Counted from the stretch's first letter, positions 1-8,139 are shown. The stretch is 64,000 nt of DNA from Desulforapulum autotrophicum HRM2 (GCF_000020365.1 NC_012108.1:434001-498000); one strand, 5' to 3'. Notes: generated by a model not told the origin, from the sequence alone. Numbers and translations: made by a program.

Positions 1-98
1 TCATTGGCTTTAAGCATTGCTGAATCGTCAGCAAAAGCAAAACCGGCCGCAGTCAGCACAAAAACCATGCTAAAAACATAAATAAACAGCTTTTTCAT
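1..98 (-). CDS. Secreted or periplasmic protein, N-terminal part only
   Basis: Only the first 32 or so codons are inside the window; the gene runs off the left edge. The reverse-strand reading starts MKKLFIYVFSMVFVLTAAGF and continues to AFADDSAMLKAN. This is a clear signal peptide: two lysines, a hydrophobic core and an AFA-D cleavage site. A good ribosome binding site (GGAG, 7-8 bases before the ATG) supports the start. The mature protein is not visible, so no function can be given. Confidence 0.7.
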   Translation of the reverse strand, partial: MKKLFIYVFSMVFVLTAAGFAFADDSAMLKAN

Positions 99-258
99 AA
101 TGTTATCTCCTTCGATCGAGTTATTTTAATCCTACAAAAGTCGTTATCGGGCTTGATCGTAAGATGGGCCAGCATCTGAGAATTAACAATGGGGGTTGAA
201 TTTGACATATCCTTTTCCAGAATAGCTACTATCATATTCAAATATTTACTCAAATCAT

Positions 259-320
259 ATGCACAAAAAAAATACCAGGGTCCTGTTCAAAAGGCAATTG
301 AAATATAATCATCTTCACTG
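259..320 (+). pseudogene. Relic of the 5' end of an IS transposase gene
   Basis: These 62 bases match the first 62 bases of the transposase gene at 53263 with about 8 mismatches, beginning exactly at the ATG. The translation MHKKNTRVLFKRQLKYNHLH parallels MHTKNIRALVKKQLKYNHPH of the intact copy. Similarity stops abruptly on both sides, so no terminal repeat or rest of the gene is left here. It shows that a relative of that element once sat at this site. Confidence 0.75.
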
Positions 321-375
321 TGTCAGTATACCGGAACCCGGAGTTATCTCCACAACTGGGGTGGTCCTGTTGTTT

Positions 376-588
376 TTACTTTTCAGGATAAGGATTTCCT
401 GGTCCGGTTTTCAATAGATCAACCGTATAGCCAATATCAAATATTTTATGGCATGCAGGGCAGATAAAAAGCCATTTTACAGTATCAGTTTCTTTTTTTA
501 TCATTGTATGAAACCCGTCTGCATAGCCACATTCAGGACAAACTCTGAATTCATTTTCAAATTGGACTTTGTGAATTTTATCTTCCAT
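376..588 (-). CDS. Small zinc-ribbon protein
   Basis: A 70-residue protein with two CxxC knuckles (CPECG near residue 18 and CPAC near residue 43) spaced as in a zinc ribbon. There is no signal peptide or membrane segment, so it is probably cytosolic. A ribosome binding site (GGGAG about 12 bases before the ATG) supports the start. A palindrome like the candidate activator sites at 4094 and 9752 lies at 730-743, but I see no good sigma-54 promoter between it and this gene; a hairpin repeat occupies that space. Family and function are unknown; zinc binding is inferred from the motif only. Confidence 0.6.
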   Translation of the reverse strand: MEDKIHKVQFENEFRVCPECGYADGFHTMIKKETDTVKWLFICPACHKIFDIGYTVDLLKTGPGNPYPEK

Positions 589-616
589 TTAACTGCAATT
601 CTCCCTTGAAAGTTTT

Positions 617-712
617 CTTATAACCGGCACGGCCGGAGCGAGTTATGGCTCCGGCCTCAACGAATTTTGAAACACCTTCATTGATAATGCTTTGTGGGCG
701 TTTCATATAAAA
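617..712 (+). repeat. Dispersed hairpin repeat, copy 1
   Basis: Contains the perfect stem GGCCGGAGC / GCTCCGGCC around an 8-base loop, then a conserved tail (CAACGAA, GAAACACCTTCATTGATAAT, GTTTCATATAA). Related copies lie at 6128-6225 in the same orientation, and at 62509-63064 in the opposite orientation, where the last copy is nearly identical. Confidence 0.75.
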
Positions 713-729
713 ATCCATATTCAACATTC

Positions 730-743
730 GGTCATATATGACC
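730..743. promoter_or_regulatory. Palindromic candidate enhancer site (orphan)
   Basis: GGTCATATATGACC is a perfect 14-base palindrome. It matches the sites at 4094-4107 and 9752-9765 that lie upstream of sigma-54 promoters, and shares flanking bases (TTGTCA, TTATCAG) with the 4094 site. No matching promoter is visible here, so it may be a leftover upstream region separated from its gene by the repeat at 617-712. Confidence 0.45.
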
Positions 744-807
744 TTGTCAGTAACGCGTATACGGAATTATCAGCCACCAATCTTTTTTCATGGGCAGCCA
801 TCCTCAA

Positions 808-1398
808 TCAATCAAGCTGCCTTCCTATATCCTCAAAGGCATCCAAGACCATTCCCGTTCCAATGGAAATCAACAGGATATCCTGGGCTACGCGGACGAA
901 ACGATACCTTGGCGGTGGAGGCCCTAATTCCACAAGGACTTTTGGCGGAAGATTATAAAAAATGACTTCCCTGGGAAGCTGTTGGCCTTTTTTCCACTTT
1001 TTTGCATGACCGGGGGGGATGCAACGTTTGCCCTTCTTGATAAGGCCCGGCGGGCAGCGCCCCTGTCGAAATTGATCGGAATAATATTTGTGTAGGAACG
1101 CCTGTTTTTGTTCATTGAAATACCTGTTCTTCTGGTCTCCACCCTTATCTTTCTCGTGGGATTTTCCACGATCGGCATTTTTTTTGTCATTGTGCCGCTC
1201 ATTTTTTACCGTCTGTTTCTGGGACTTGTTTTTTACCGCCTGTTTCTGGGGCTCGTTTTTTGCCGCCTGTTTATGGGTTTCGCCTTTTTCTTTGCTGTCA
1301 ACCCATTGTGGTTTTTCTGCGAAAGCCCCACTGGTTGACCATATCCCGGCAAATATAAGTGTCAGTGCAAGGGCCGTATAAAACATAAATCGCTGCAT
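808..1398 (-). CDS. RcnB/CigR-like periplasmic protein
   Basis: A 196-residue exported protein. Residues 1-27 are a signal peptide ending in SGAFA. Residues 30-95 are very basic and hydrophilic with imperfect repeats (KNEPQKQAVKNKSQKQTVKN), probably disordered. The C-terminal third carries the PPGLIKKGKRCIPPGHAKKW stretch and the YRFVRVAQDILLISIGTGMV core typical of the RcnB/CigR family of small periplasmic proteins, where the core forms a compact beta-rich domain. RcnB influences nickel/cobalt homeostasis in E. coli; whether that applies here is unknown. It lies 63 bases downstream of the coiled-coil gene at 1462, probably one operon. A decayed copy of its C-terminal third lies at 9026-9165. 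Confidence 0.7.
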   Translation of the reverse strand: MQRFMFYTALALTLIFAGIWSTSGAFAEKPQWVDSKEKGETHKQAAKNEPQKQAVKNKSQKQTVKNERHNDKKNADRGKSHEKDKGGDQKNRYFNEQKQAFLHKYYSDQFRQGRCPPGLIKKGKRCIPPGHAKKWKKGQQLPREVIFYNLPPKVLVELGPPPPRYRFVRVAQDILLISIGTGMVLDAFEDIGRQLD

Positions 1399-1461
1399 GG
1401 TGTTAACTCCTATTCAAAACCACCTCAAATTTTTTCCTAAAATTTACGGATGCATATTAAA

Positions 1462-1740
1462 TCAAAAAAGTTTTTTTTGAAAGGCTTGCATGGCTTTTAA
1501 AATGTCCAGAATTGCCTCGTGCATACCATTCGCTCCAGAAGTTAATTTTGGTGCATCTTTATTTCCGATATCATCCTGAATTTCAGATTTAATTTTTTTC
1601 AGATTCTGAGCATGTTTTTCAAACTGAATACGATGTTCTTCTTCCATATCCTCTAAAGCTTCGGATTTAATCTGTCCGACAAGTTCATCAGCCTCAGCCA
1701 TTAATCGTTCTATGTCATTTGAATTTATATTTTTTGACAT
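1462..1740 (-). CDS. Small acidic coiled-coil protein, unknown function
   Basis: A 92-residue soluble protein, rich in Glu, Asp and Lys, with heptad-like spacing over most of its length (residues about 10-60), so it probably forms a helical coiled coil. A strong ribosome binding site (GGAGAG, 5 bases before ATG) supports the start. It precedes the RcnB-like gene on the same strand. I do not recognise a family. Confidence 0.55.
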   Translation of the reverse strand: MSKNINSNDIERLMAEADELVGQIKSEALEDMEEEHRIQFEKHAQNLKKIKSEIQDDIGNKDAPKLTSGANGMHEAILDILKAMQAFQKKLF

Positions 1741-1833
1741 GATCTCTCCCTTGTTTTTTCTTGTATTTATCCCTCTTCCGGCTCAGGGCCGCAAATTTTA
1801 TAATTATTTTTTTCATGGGAGGTTATCCATACA

Positions 1834-2290
1834 TCAACCCAGGGGGGCTTCTGCGGCGGTGTTGACCATCTGATCTGCCCAGAGGTTTGCCTGGTTTCGA
1901 TTGATTTTATCTGCGGCAAGCCTGGCTGCAATTCTCCTCAGATTTTCAATCAGGGCAATCCTCAACATGATGGGGATTGCCCCGAGTTCACCCAGTTTCA
2001 GAAAGGTGACACGCTGATAGGCAGCAACAAAACCTATGAGACCTTCCGAATCCACCCGCCCGTCCCGTGGGAAATGGATTCAAGGGCTATCTCATACATC
2101 TTCGGCCAGGGGCCTGCACACATCAACGGGTACGGCCTCATTATCCGACAGGCGGGACAGAAGTTTGTCCGGCAGTTGCCTGTCACTCAGTGCATGTGCA
2201 TTGGTCTGGATTCTGCCATGCTGTTTTATCTGGTCACTGCCGAACAGTTCTGCGTGAAGGGGTCGTTCTTCAGTAATGATGGGCGTCGAT
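1834..2290 (-). pseudogene. Remnant of a cyclic beta-1,2-glucan synthase gene (ndvB-like)
   Basis: Two blocks characteristic of the N-terminal half of the very large cyclic beta-glucan synthases (NdvB/GH94 type) are joined here. Reading leftwards, 2290-2115 encodes HAELFGSDQIKQHGRIQTNA followed by a leucine-rich, DNEAVPVDVCRPL-like segment. 2110-1834 then encodes YEIALESISHG and, after a one-base frameshift, GRVDSEGLIGFVAAYQRVTF and LGAIPIMLRIALIENLRRIA. In complete enzymes a longer stretch separates these blocks, so there is an internal deletion. Everything downstream, about 2,500 residues in intact enzymes, is missing. It cannot make a functional synthase. The 73-residue open frame at 1834-2055 is part of this remnant. 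Confidence 0.8.
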
Positions 2291-2368
2291 TTTTTTGTAC
2301 AGATATCCGAAGAAACGAAACGACCTCCCGAGAAGTCTTGCGATGCCCATCATTATTTAGGATCGCTC

Positions 2369-3493
2369 CTATTTTGTGACCGGGTAAAGTTCAACACGTC
2401 TGTTCATTGCACGGCCTTCAGCCGTTTTGTTGGACGCCACAGGTTTTGAAAATGCGAAGCCCTCACAGGACAGGCGGTTTTTATCAATCCCTTTATTAAT
2501 CAGATAGGTTTTTACAGCTTTGGCTCGCCTCAGGGACAGGGCATCATTATACTTTCTGGTGCCGATGCTGTCCGTATGACCCTGGATTTTTACAAAAAGC
2601 GCGGGACGGGATTTCAAAACATCTACCACCTTATCAAGAAACTCAAAACCGGCAGGTTTGATGATACTTTTATCAAAATCAAAATAGGCTTCACCCACCA
2701 CCCATGCTTTTTCAACCGCCGGAGGCGTCGCTACTATGGGAGTGGGAGCCGGTGCTTGAACCATGGGTTTTTTAGTCAGGAAAACATCCTGTACAAATTG
2801 ACCCATACCGCTGCCTGTCATTAATTTATCCGCTTTGGTGACAAAGCCGCACTTGCCGATATTGGCAATTTCTTCCATCAGGTGCATCCCTTTTTCATCA
2901 TCACCGACAAAGATGGGATAAAAACAAAGATCTTCACCCATTTGATTCTTCAGTGCCTGGGCTGCTTCCAGGGTTATGGGTAATTTTAATCCCATTGCTT
3001 CCTGGCCGTCGCTGATAATCACAACAGCTGTTTTACCGGAAAAAGTTTTAAGATCCTCTCTGGCTGCGGTCAGGGCAGTATGCATTGGACTGGTGCCACC
3101 TGCTCTTGAAACCAGGCCTGATTTTTCATTCAAACCCTTCTGGGTGTATTCTTCCATGCCGTAAAAAAGAACCGTCAGTTTATCGGACACTTTTGGACTG
3201 TGCCCAAAAGACCTGAGGCCTGCATTCTGACCCAGTTCCGGCAGGGTCTGACTCAAGTGTTTTACAATTTCACGGGCAGTGACGAATTTTTTATTTCCGT
3301 TATACCTGTCATCCATGGAACTTGATGCATCCAGGATGATTAGAAAATTATCCAGGGCAGAAACATAATCGTTTGAATTAAACGTGGTTGGGGAAAAATC
3401 GGGAATTGGCTGGACCGGCTGCTGGACAGCACATCCGACTATAAATAAAGCGGTAATGAAAGACAAAGCAAACATTGTTTTAAAAAATTTCAT
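2369..3493 (-). CDS. Lipoprotein with VWA and OmpA-like peptidoglycan-binding domains
   Basis: A 374-residue protein. I start it at the ATG at 3493 because an AGGAG site lies about 8 bases upstream and the resulting N-terminus, MKFFKTMFALSFITALFIVG followed by Cys, is a textbook lipoprotein signal; a longer frame to 3538 lacks this. Residues about 45-230 form a von Willebrand factor A domain with a MIDAS-like DASSSMD motif. Residues about 260-374 form an OmpA C-terminal domain (FDFDKSIIKP, IQGHTDSIGT, NKGIDKNRLSCEGF, RAMNRRVEL) that binds peptidoglycan. It is expected at the outer membrane, linking it to the cell wall. It follows the BON gene by 31 bases and is probably cotranscribed from the sigma-54 promoter at 3963. 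Confidence 0.85.
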   Translation of the reverse strand: MKFFKTMFALSFITALFIVGCAVQQPVQPIPDFSPTTFNSNDYVSALDNFLIILDASSSMDDRYNGNKKFVTAREIVKHLSQTLPELGQNAGLRSFGHSPKVSDKLTVLFYGMEEYTQKGLNEKSGLVSRAGGTSPMHTALTAAREDLKTFSGKTAVVIISDGQEAMGLKLPITLEAAQALKNQMGEDLCFYPIFVGDDEKGMHLMEEIANIGKCGFVTKADKLMTGSGMGQFVQDVFLTKKPMVQAPAPTPIVATPPAVEKAWVVGEAYFDFDKSIIKPAGFEFLDKVVDVLKSRPALFVKIQGHTDSIGTRKYNDALSLRRAKAVKTYLINKGIDKNRLSCEGFAFSKPVASNKTAEGRAMNRRVELYPVTK

Positions 3494-3524
3494 ATTCGTT
3501 CTCCTGTTCTGGTTTTGATTTGAA

Positions 3525-3842
3525 CTACTTTTTAACAATAAGGCTGTTTTTAACAGATTGGACCCCCTTGACCGACCTGGCTACTTCCACAGCTCTGGCA
3601 GAGGCTGCGGCAGAATTTACAAAACCGCTTAACTGCACCTCTCCCTTGAAAGTTTCAACATTGATCTGTAGCACTTTGAGCATGGGTTCATCAAATATTT
3701 GTGCCTTCACCTTGGTGGTGATAACAGAATCATCAACATACTCGCCCATGCTTTCCTTATGACGTGTTCCGGCACAACCGGCGACAAATGCAAATAGAAA
3801 AAATCCAATAATAAAACAGTTGGTGATCTTTTTTGTTCTCAT
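3525..3842 (-). CDS. BON-domain lipoprotein
   Basis: A 105-residue protein starting at the ATG at 3842, which has an AAGGAG site in the right place; an upstream ATG at 3860 does not. The N-terminus is a lipoprotein signal ending FVAGC. Residues about 35-103 form one BON domain (DDSVITTKVKAQIFDEP, VQLSGFVNSAAASARAVEVA, VKGVQSVKNSLIV), as in OsmY-type proteins that bind membranes under osmotic or envelope stress. First gene of a likely two-gene operon with the OmpA/VWA lipoprotein. It is preceded by a sigma-54-type promoter (3963-3977) and tandem palindromes (4077-4107). A decayed paralogue interrupted by IS66 lies at 6428-6459 plus 8950-9025. Confidence 0.85.
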   Translation of the reverse strand: MRTKKITNCFIIGFFLFAFVAGCAGTRHKESMGEYVDDSVITTKVKAQIFDEPMLKVLQINVETFKGEVQLSGFVNSAAASARAVEVARSVKGVQSVKNSLIVKK

Positions 3843-3962
3843 AATTTCTCCTTTTTTCATCCTATTTGTGTTTTATCCGCTTATAGGGTCAGCGGACCGA
3901 TATCAACCACTTTTCCTTTGGTTCTGCAAGTGATTCTCTTGCACGGGCTACTTATTGTCTGT

Positions 3963-3977
3963 TCAACATTTGTGCCA
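3963..3977 (-). promoter_or_regulatory. Sigma-54 (RpoN) promoter for the BON/OmpA-VWA operon
   Basis: Reverse-strand TGGCACAAATGTTGA matches the -24/-12 consensus TGGCAYRN4TTGC at every fixed position except the last (A for C). It lies about 120 bases before the BON start, with palindromic candidate enhancer sites about 125 bases further upstream. The rest of the 349-base gap 3843-4190 shows no gene. Confidence 0.65.
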
Positions 3978-4076
3978 GGGTTTAATAGGCCTGCTTTATG
4001 TTTTTATTCCGCTGATTTTATAGGAAAAAATGCCGCTTAAAATATTTTTATCTCCACTTCTTCCATCAGATAAAAA

Positions 4077-4107
4077 GGTCATATACAACCTTTGGTCATA
4101 TATGGCC
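4077..4107. promoter_or_regulatory. Tandem palindromic upstream activating sites
   Basis: GGTCATATACAACC (4077-4090) and GGTCATATATGGCC (4094-4107), 17 bases apart, are variants of the palindrome GGTCATATATGACC. Their centres are about 105-125 bases upstream of the sigma-54 promoter, the usual distance for an activator that loops to RpoN polymerase. The activator encoded at 9844-11325 is the obvious candidate. Confidence 0.55.
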
Positions 4108-4190
4108 GGCTTTGTCACAGACGCAGGTTATCAGACAAAAAACCGTCAACCAAGGCTTAATTTTGAAAGTTGAGTTAATAAATATACCGT

Positions 4191-4325
4191 TCACAGATTC
4201 TCCGGTAATGATAACCGTAAATGGAAAGGGTGACGGCCGTTAACATGGGCCTTGATTTCCGCATCAGGGTCCAGAGAATCACCCATCAATCGCCAGCCGC
4301 AGCCTTTGCACCGGTATGACTTCAT
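4191..4325 (-). CDS. 44-residue zinc-ribbon-like protein (DUF1059-like)
   Basis: A short gene encoding MKSYRCKGCGWRLMGDSLDP followed by DAEIKAHVNGRHPFHLRLSLPENL. The start has a GGAG site about 8 bases upstream, inside the end of the ABC permease gene, and the ATG follows the permease stop by one base, indicating translational coupling. The CxxC pair plus a C-terminal H-x3-H resembles the small DUF1059 family, which suggests a metal-binding fold. Function unknown; being last in an exporter operon may point to a regulatory or accessory role, but this is inference. Confidence 0.6.
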   Translation of the reverse strand: MKSYRCKGCGWRLMGDSLDPDAEIKAHVNGRHPFHLRLSLPENL

Positions 4326-4326
4326 A

Positions 4327-5358
4327 CTACATTCTCCAGCGGTTTTTCATGAGCAGATATGCCATGGAAAAGGTTAATAATCCCATGGAAAACAAATAGA
4401 TCCATGCCGGAAATAAGGTTGATATACGCCTTTCATCCAGCAGGATTGATCTGATGGATTCAAAAAAAGGGTATGACGGCAAAAAAGGAGCCACGGCCGA
4501 TAATTTTTGTGAGAACTCGGATAATGCAGAAGGAAGAAGATGGGGTAGATAGAAAATAACCCCTAGGGTTCTGGCCCCGGCCTGACTTTTACATAAAAAA
4601 CCCAGGAAAATTCCATAGGCACTAAAACAGAAACTGCCGACGCCGATAAATGTGAGATAACTTGCTGTATTTCCAAAATTAAATCTTCCCATCAGGTGGA
4701 GAAACAGGACGGCCATGAAGATTAAAATCATGCCTAAAAACAATTTAGCCATCAGCCATTCAATTTCCCGCATGGGTGTCTGCAAAAGCGCAAGCAGTAG
4801 TCTTTTTTCCTTTTCTTCGGCTATTTGTGCAGGCATGATGATGAAGCTTACCAGCATGACCAGCATGAGTATCCATGTCGGCAAAGTTTGTTTTTGAATC
4901 CCGCCTTTTTGAAGCGGTTTGATATCAGAAATCCAGTTAACGCTGTTTCCTTCGATTGCTTTTTGTAATGCTAAAAAACTCTCTACAATTTGAAGGGATA
5001 TTACAGATTCTTTTTTTAAAACAACCAGAACCAGATTGACCTTTCCTTGTTCAGGGCGTAGCAGCAAACCATCTATTTTTTTTTCTTTTAACCATTTATT
5101 GCCTTGTTCCTCACTGGAAACAGTTACAATCGAAAATAGCGTATCCACGGATTCAATGGCTTGAACAATAACAGGTGGATATATTTGTGATTGAATCAGT
5201 CCGATGTTGGTTTGTTTAATATCAACACCGACCTCATCCACCAGCATCAAAGAAATATAAACAAAAAACGGAATGAAAAGAATCAAAAATATGGACTTAT
5301 TCTTGAATGCAATGGCTAAATCGTTCAATGTTAATGTAATGATATTTATTATCATCAT
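4327..5358 (-). CDS. ABC-2 type exporter permease
   Basis: A 343-residue inner-membrane protein. It has one N-terminal transmembrane helix (residues about 20-40), a large extracytoplasmic segment (about 45-160), and five further helices from about 165 to the C-terminus. This is the layout of ABC-2 transporters of the YhaP/NatB kind. The conserved loop ISEEKEKRL-like motif appears as AEEKEKRLLLALLQTPMR near residue 185. It overlaps the upstream ATPase gene by 4 bases (ATGA), so the two form one transporter. Substrate unknown; the family exports ions, drugs or peptides. Confidence 0.8.
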   Translation of the reverse strand: MMIINIITLTLNDLAIAFKNKSIFLILFIPFFVYISLMLVDEVGVDIKQTNIGLIQSQIYPPVIVQAIESVDTLFSIVTVSSEEQGNKWLKEKKIDGLLLRPEQGKVNLVLVVLKKESVISLQIVESFLALQKAIEGNSVNWISDIKPLQKGGIQKQTLPTWILMLVMLVSFIIMPAQIAEEKEKRLLLALLQTPMREIEWLMAKLFLGMILIFMAVLFLHLMGRFNFGNTASYLTFIGVGSFCFSAYGIFLGFLCKSQAGARTLGVIFYLPHLLPSALSEFSQKLSAVAPFLPSYPFFESIRSILLDERRISTLFPAWIYLFSMGLLTFSMAYLLMKNRWRM

Positions 5359-6035
5359 TGATAAAGCTTTTCATGAATGTCTGATTGAAAATAGGATTCG
5401 GGCGATCCGTCAAAAACCAGAGCACCCTGATGAAGCACAACAATTCGTGTGGCCAGGTTTTTTATCTCTTCAGGCCGATGGGACGTAAAAATGATTGTTT
5501 TCCCTGAAGAATGAAACTCCCTGAGCAACCTGTAAATCTCTTTTGTCATGTCAAAGTCTATTCCTGACGTTGGTTCATCAAACAGGAGCACGGAGGGATC
5601 TGCCAGAAGGGATCGCCCGATACTCACCCTTTGTCTTAATCCTTTTGATAAAACCTGTATCCTGTTATTGCGGAAAGGAAGCAGATTGAATGTCTTCAAA
5701 ATTTCTTCAATCCTCAGAAAAGGGATTTGAAACAGACGGGCAAATAGCCTGAGATTATAATCAACGGTAAAAAAATCAAATAAATTTGGCGTTTCCGGAA
5801 CAAAACCGATTTTTCTCACAACCGCCATTCTGTTTTTAAGGTTGATGCCATCCACAAAAACCTGCCCGCTGTCAGGGATGAGCCAGCCGGCCAAAAGTTT
5901 CAATAAAGTGGATTTGCCTGCACCATTATGCCCGATAAGGGCAACCAATTCCCCTTGTTCCACTTTAAGATGAAAAGGCAGCAACCCTCTTTCTTCCTTA
6001 TATATTTTTGTAAGATTATCAATTTTGATCAGCAT
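5355..6035 (-). CDS. ABC transporter ATP-binding protein
   Basis: A 226-residue nucleotide-binding subunit. Walker A is GHNGAGKST near residue 35. The signature region is VLSKGLRQRVSIGRSL (residues about 130-145), in which LSKGLRQR replaces the classic LSGGQ, as is usual in ABC-2 exporter ATPases. Walker B is VLLFDEPTSGID, and the switch histidine is in FTSHRPEE. First gene of the exporter operon with the permease at 4327 and the small zinc-ribbon gene at 4191. Confidence 0.88.
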   Translation of the reverse strand: MLIKIDNLTKIYKEERGLLPFHLKVEQGELVALIGHNGAGKSTLLKLLAGWLIPDSGQVFVDGINLKNRMAVVRKIGFVPETPNLFDFFTVDYNLRLFARLFQIPFLRIEEILKTFNLLPFRNNRIQVLSKGLRQRVSIGRSLLADPSVLLFDEPTSGIDFDMTKEIYRLLREFHSSGKTIIFTSHRPEEIKNLATRIVVLHQGALVFDGSPESYFQSDIHEKLYQ

Positions 6036-6127
6036 AAAATCATTCTTTTTTTATCCGCATAAAATTTTAATGGTATTTACCGGATCAGTCAAAGTCATCT
6101 CTTAAAATGTAAAGCAAGGCTTCTTCA

Positions 6128-6225
6128 ACATAACCGGTATGGCCGGAGCAGGGTATCTACTCTGGCCACAACGAACGATGAAACGCCTCTATTTACAATG
6201 CTTCAATGGGAGTTTCAGATAAAAA
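6128..6225 (+). repeat. Dispersed hairpin repeat, copy 2
   Basis: Same family as 617-712: ACCGGTATGGCCGGAGC, an imperfect ACTCTGGCC partner arm, CAACGAA, GAAACGCCTC and TTTACAATGC. The stem is less perfect than in copy 1. It lies directly downstream of the 24-residue gene at 6229 and may act as its transcript end. Confidence 0.6.
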
Positions 6226-6228
6226 CAA

Positions 6229-6303
6229 TTATATCCGCTGAGCTAAATAAATAATCGCGAACACCAAAGTCACTGCAACTAGAACGCCGATAATAAATCC
6301 CAT
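6229..6303 (-). CDS. 24-residue single-pass membrane peptide
   Basis: A short open frame encoding MGFIIGVLVAVTLVFAIIYL then AQRI. A strong AAGGAG site lies 7 bases before the ATG. It is a near-perfect transmembrane helix with a short basic tail, the form of many bacterial stress-related small membrane proteins. There are no homologues I can name. The strong ribosome binding site and clean ends argue for a real gene. Confidence 0.5.
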   Translation of the reverse strand: MGFIIGVLVAVTLVFAIIYLAQRI

Positions 6304-6499
6304 TTTGTTTCTCCTTTAAAAAAATAAATTGTGTTCGGCCGGGCAATTAGACGGTTTGTCACAAAAGCTTCGGTCATGGGCCTTCATACATCAAAATTTC
6401 ATGATATCACTTTTGTCTGGTTCTGGGTTAATATCTGCTGATAAAGTTGTTTTTGATAAGTAAGCGCTCTATAAACCGCACCTTGTCAGCACAGGCAAA

Positions 6500-8101
6500 T
6501 TATGAGATTTTAGGTGGGCCTGAGAGTTGGGACGGTGTCAGATACTGTGGCAACAAGGCTTTATAATCTGCCTCAGTCATGGCCTGGGGAAGATTTTCAA
6601 AAAGGAAGCGAAGATACCAATATGGCTCAAGGCCATTTGCTTTGGCAGTTTCAATAAGGCTGTAGATTCCTGCACTGGCGGTTGCTCCCTCTGGTGCTCC
6701 CGAAAATAACCAATTTTTTCGACCTATCGTAAAGGGCCTGATGCTGTTTTCAGCCATATTGTTGTCAGGGGTTACATGACTCGTTTCGACATATACAATG
6801 AGTCTGTGCCACTGATTTAAGGCGTAGCCAATAGCTTTTCCCAATAAACTTTTGGGTGGAACCTCTTCAATTTTGACATCCAACCAGCGTTTGAATTCAT
6901 CCAGTACCGGTTTGGCCTTTGCCTGTCGTTCCTGGACAAGGTCTTCACCGGTTAACTCGATCAGTTTAGCTTCTTTTTCAATTCTATAGAGCTTCCGGAT
7001 GTATTTCAGCGCCTGATCGGCAGCACCAGCTCTGGGTTTGCCATTCTTATTTGTTCCACCAGCCTTAACGACATCCATGAATTTACGGCGTGCATGTGCC
7101 CAGCACCCCATGTGAGAGATATTTGACTCATTATCCAGAAAGCCATAGCCAGAATACCCATCTGTCTGAACAACACCTGTATATCCCTGCAAAAACGCAA
7201 CAGCAGCATCACCTGCACGGGTGGGGTGGTATTCAAAAAGGAGACCGGGATGCTCATGGGACCCTCCTCGAAATACCCACATATAGGATTTAGTTGTGTT
7301 CTTTTTTCCAGGCTCGTTGAGAACCTGGACCGGAGTCTCGTCGATCTGGATTAATGGTCCCGAAAGGATTTCGTTTTTGAGCATTGCAAAAAGTATTTCA
7401 CAACTTTCGCATATTTTTTGTGCCCAGTTGCACATGGTTGCCCTGGAGATCTTTACCCCGATTCTCAGAAATTGCTTTTCCTGACGATAAAAGGGTAAAG
7501 CATCGACAAATTTGGCAGTTATAACAAAGGCAATCAGGCCCGGCGTTCCAATACATTTGGGAATAATCTGTTCAGGGAGCCGTGCAATGGCAACTGTGGG
7601 ACCATCGCTTTCAACCCCTTCACACTTTTTACAGGCATATTTAGGACGGACGTTGCGAATGACCTGGATTTTTGAAGGAACAATATCGAGTTGCTCAGAT
7701 ACTTCTTCTCCAATGCATGTTTTCAAACAACCGCATTTACAAAGCTTTTCGGCCTCATCTATATCATGGATAACCTCTATCCGGGGAAGGTCCTCAGGGA
7801 TGGGCTTGCGTCCACGCTTTTTGCGTTTGTGGCTTGGAACAACAATTTCATCGTCCTCTTCAGGCTCTTCTACTATCGAAAAATTTTCTTCCGGTAGATC
7901 AAACAGAGAGAGTTGTTTGTCGTCAACTGGCTTCTTTTCACTTTTACGGCCAAAGAGTTTGTCTTTAAGACAACGAATTTGTTCATTAAGGATGTCGATT
8001 TCAGATAAATATTCTTTTTCCTTTCTTAAGTAGGAATCGATTATTTTCTGTAATTCATTAACCTTTTCAGAGGCTATGTTGGCTTCGATAATCATGCGCA
8101 C
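6500..8101 (-). CDS. tnpC: IS66 transposase TnpC
   Basis: A 533-residue transposase. An N-terminal leucine-zipper region (residues about 5-50) is followed by an LFGRKSEK motif, a cysteine cluster (CKCGC, then CKKCEG near residue 160) and the DDE catalytic core: IQIDETPVQVL, VQTDGYSGYG and the MAENSIRPFTIGRKNWLFSG region. A C-terminal segment typical of IS66 follows. Full length, no frameshift, so probably active. Confidence 0.93.
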   Translation of the reverse strand: MRMIIEANIASEKVNELQKIIDSYLRKEKEYLSEIDILNEQIRCLKDKLFGRKSEKKPVDDKQLSLFDLPEENFSIVEEPEEDDEIVVPSHKRKKRGRKPIPEDLPRIEVIHDIDEAEKLCKCGCLKTCIGEEVSEQLDIVPSKIQVIRNVRPKYACKKCEGVESDGPTVAIARLPEQIIPKCIGTPGLIAFVITAKFVDALPFYRQEKQFLRIGVKISRATMCNWAQKICESCEILFAMLKNEILSGPLIQIDETPVQVLNEPGKKNTTKSYMWVFRGGSHEHPGLLFEYHPTRAGDAAVAFLQGYTGVVQTDGYSGYGFLDNESNISHMGCWAHARRKFMDVVKAGGTNKNGKPRAGAADQALKYIRKLYRIEKEAKLIELTGEDLVQERQAKAKPVLDEFKRWLDVKIEEVPPKSLLGKAIGYALNQWHRLIVYVETSHVTPDNNMAENSIRPFTIGRKNWLFSGAPEGATASAGIYSLIETAKANGLEPYWYLRFLFENLPQAMTEADYKALLPQYLTPSQLSGPPKIS

Positions 8102-8139
8102 AACATAGCATAAAGAGCTGAAATTTTAAACCTTTATTA

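Noticed and set aside
595-609. Possible sigma-54 promoter before the zinc-ribbon gene at 376-588
   Set aside because: TTGC is present but the -24 half is absent (TCAAG for TGGCA); the bases are better explained as the ribosome binding site.
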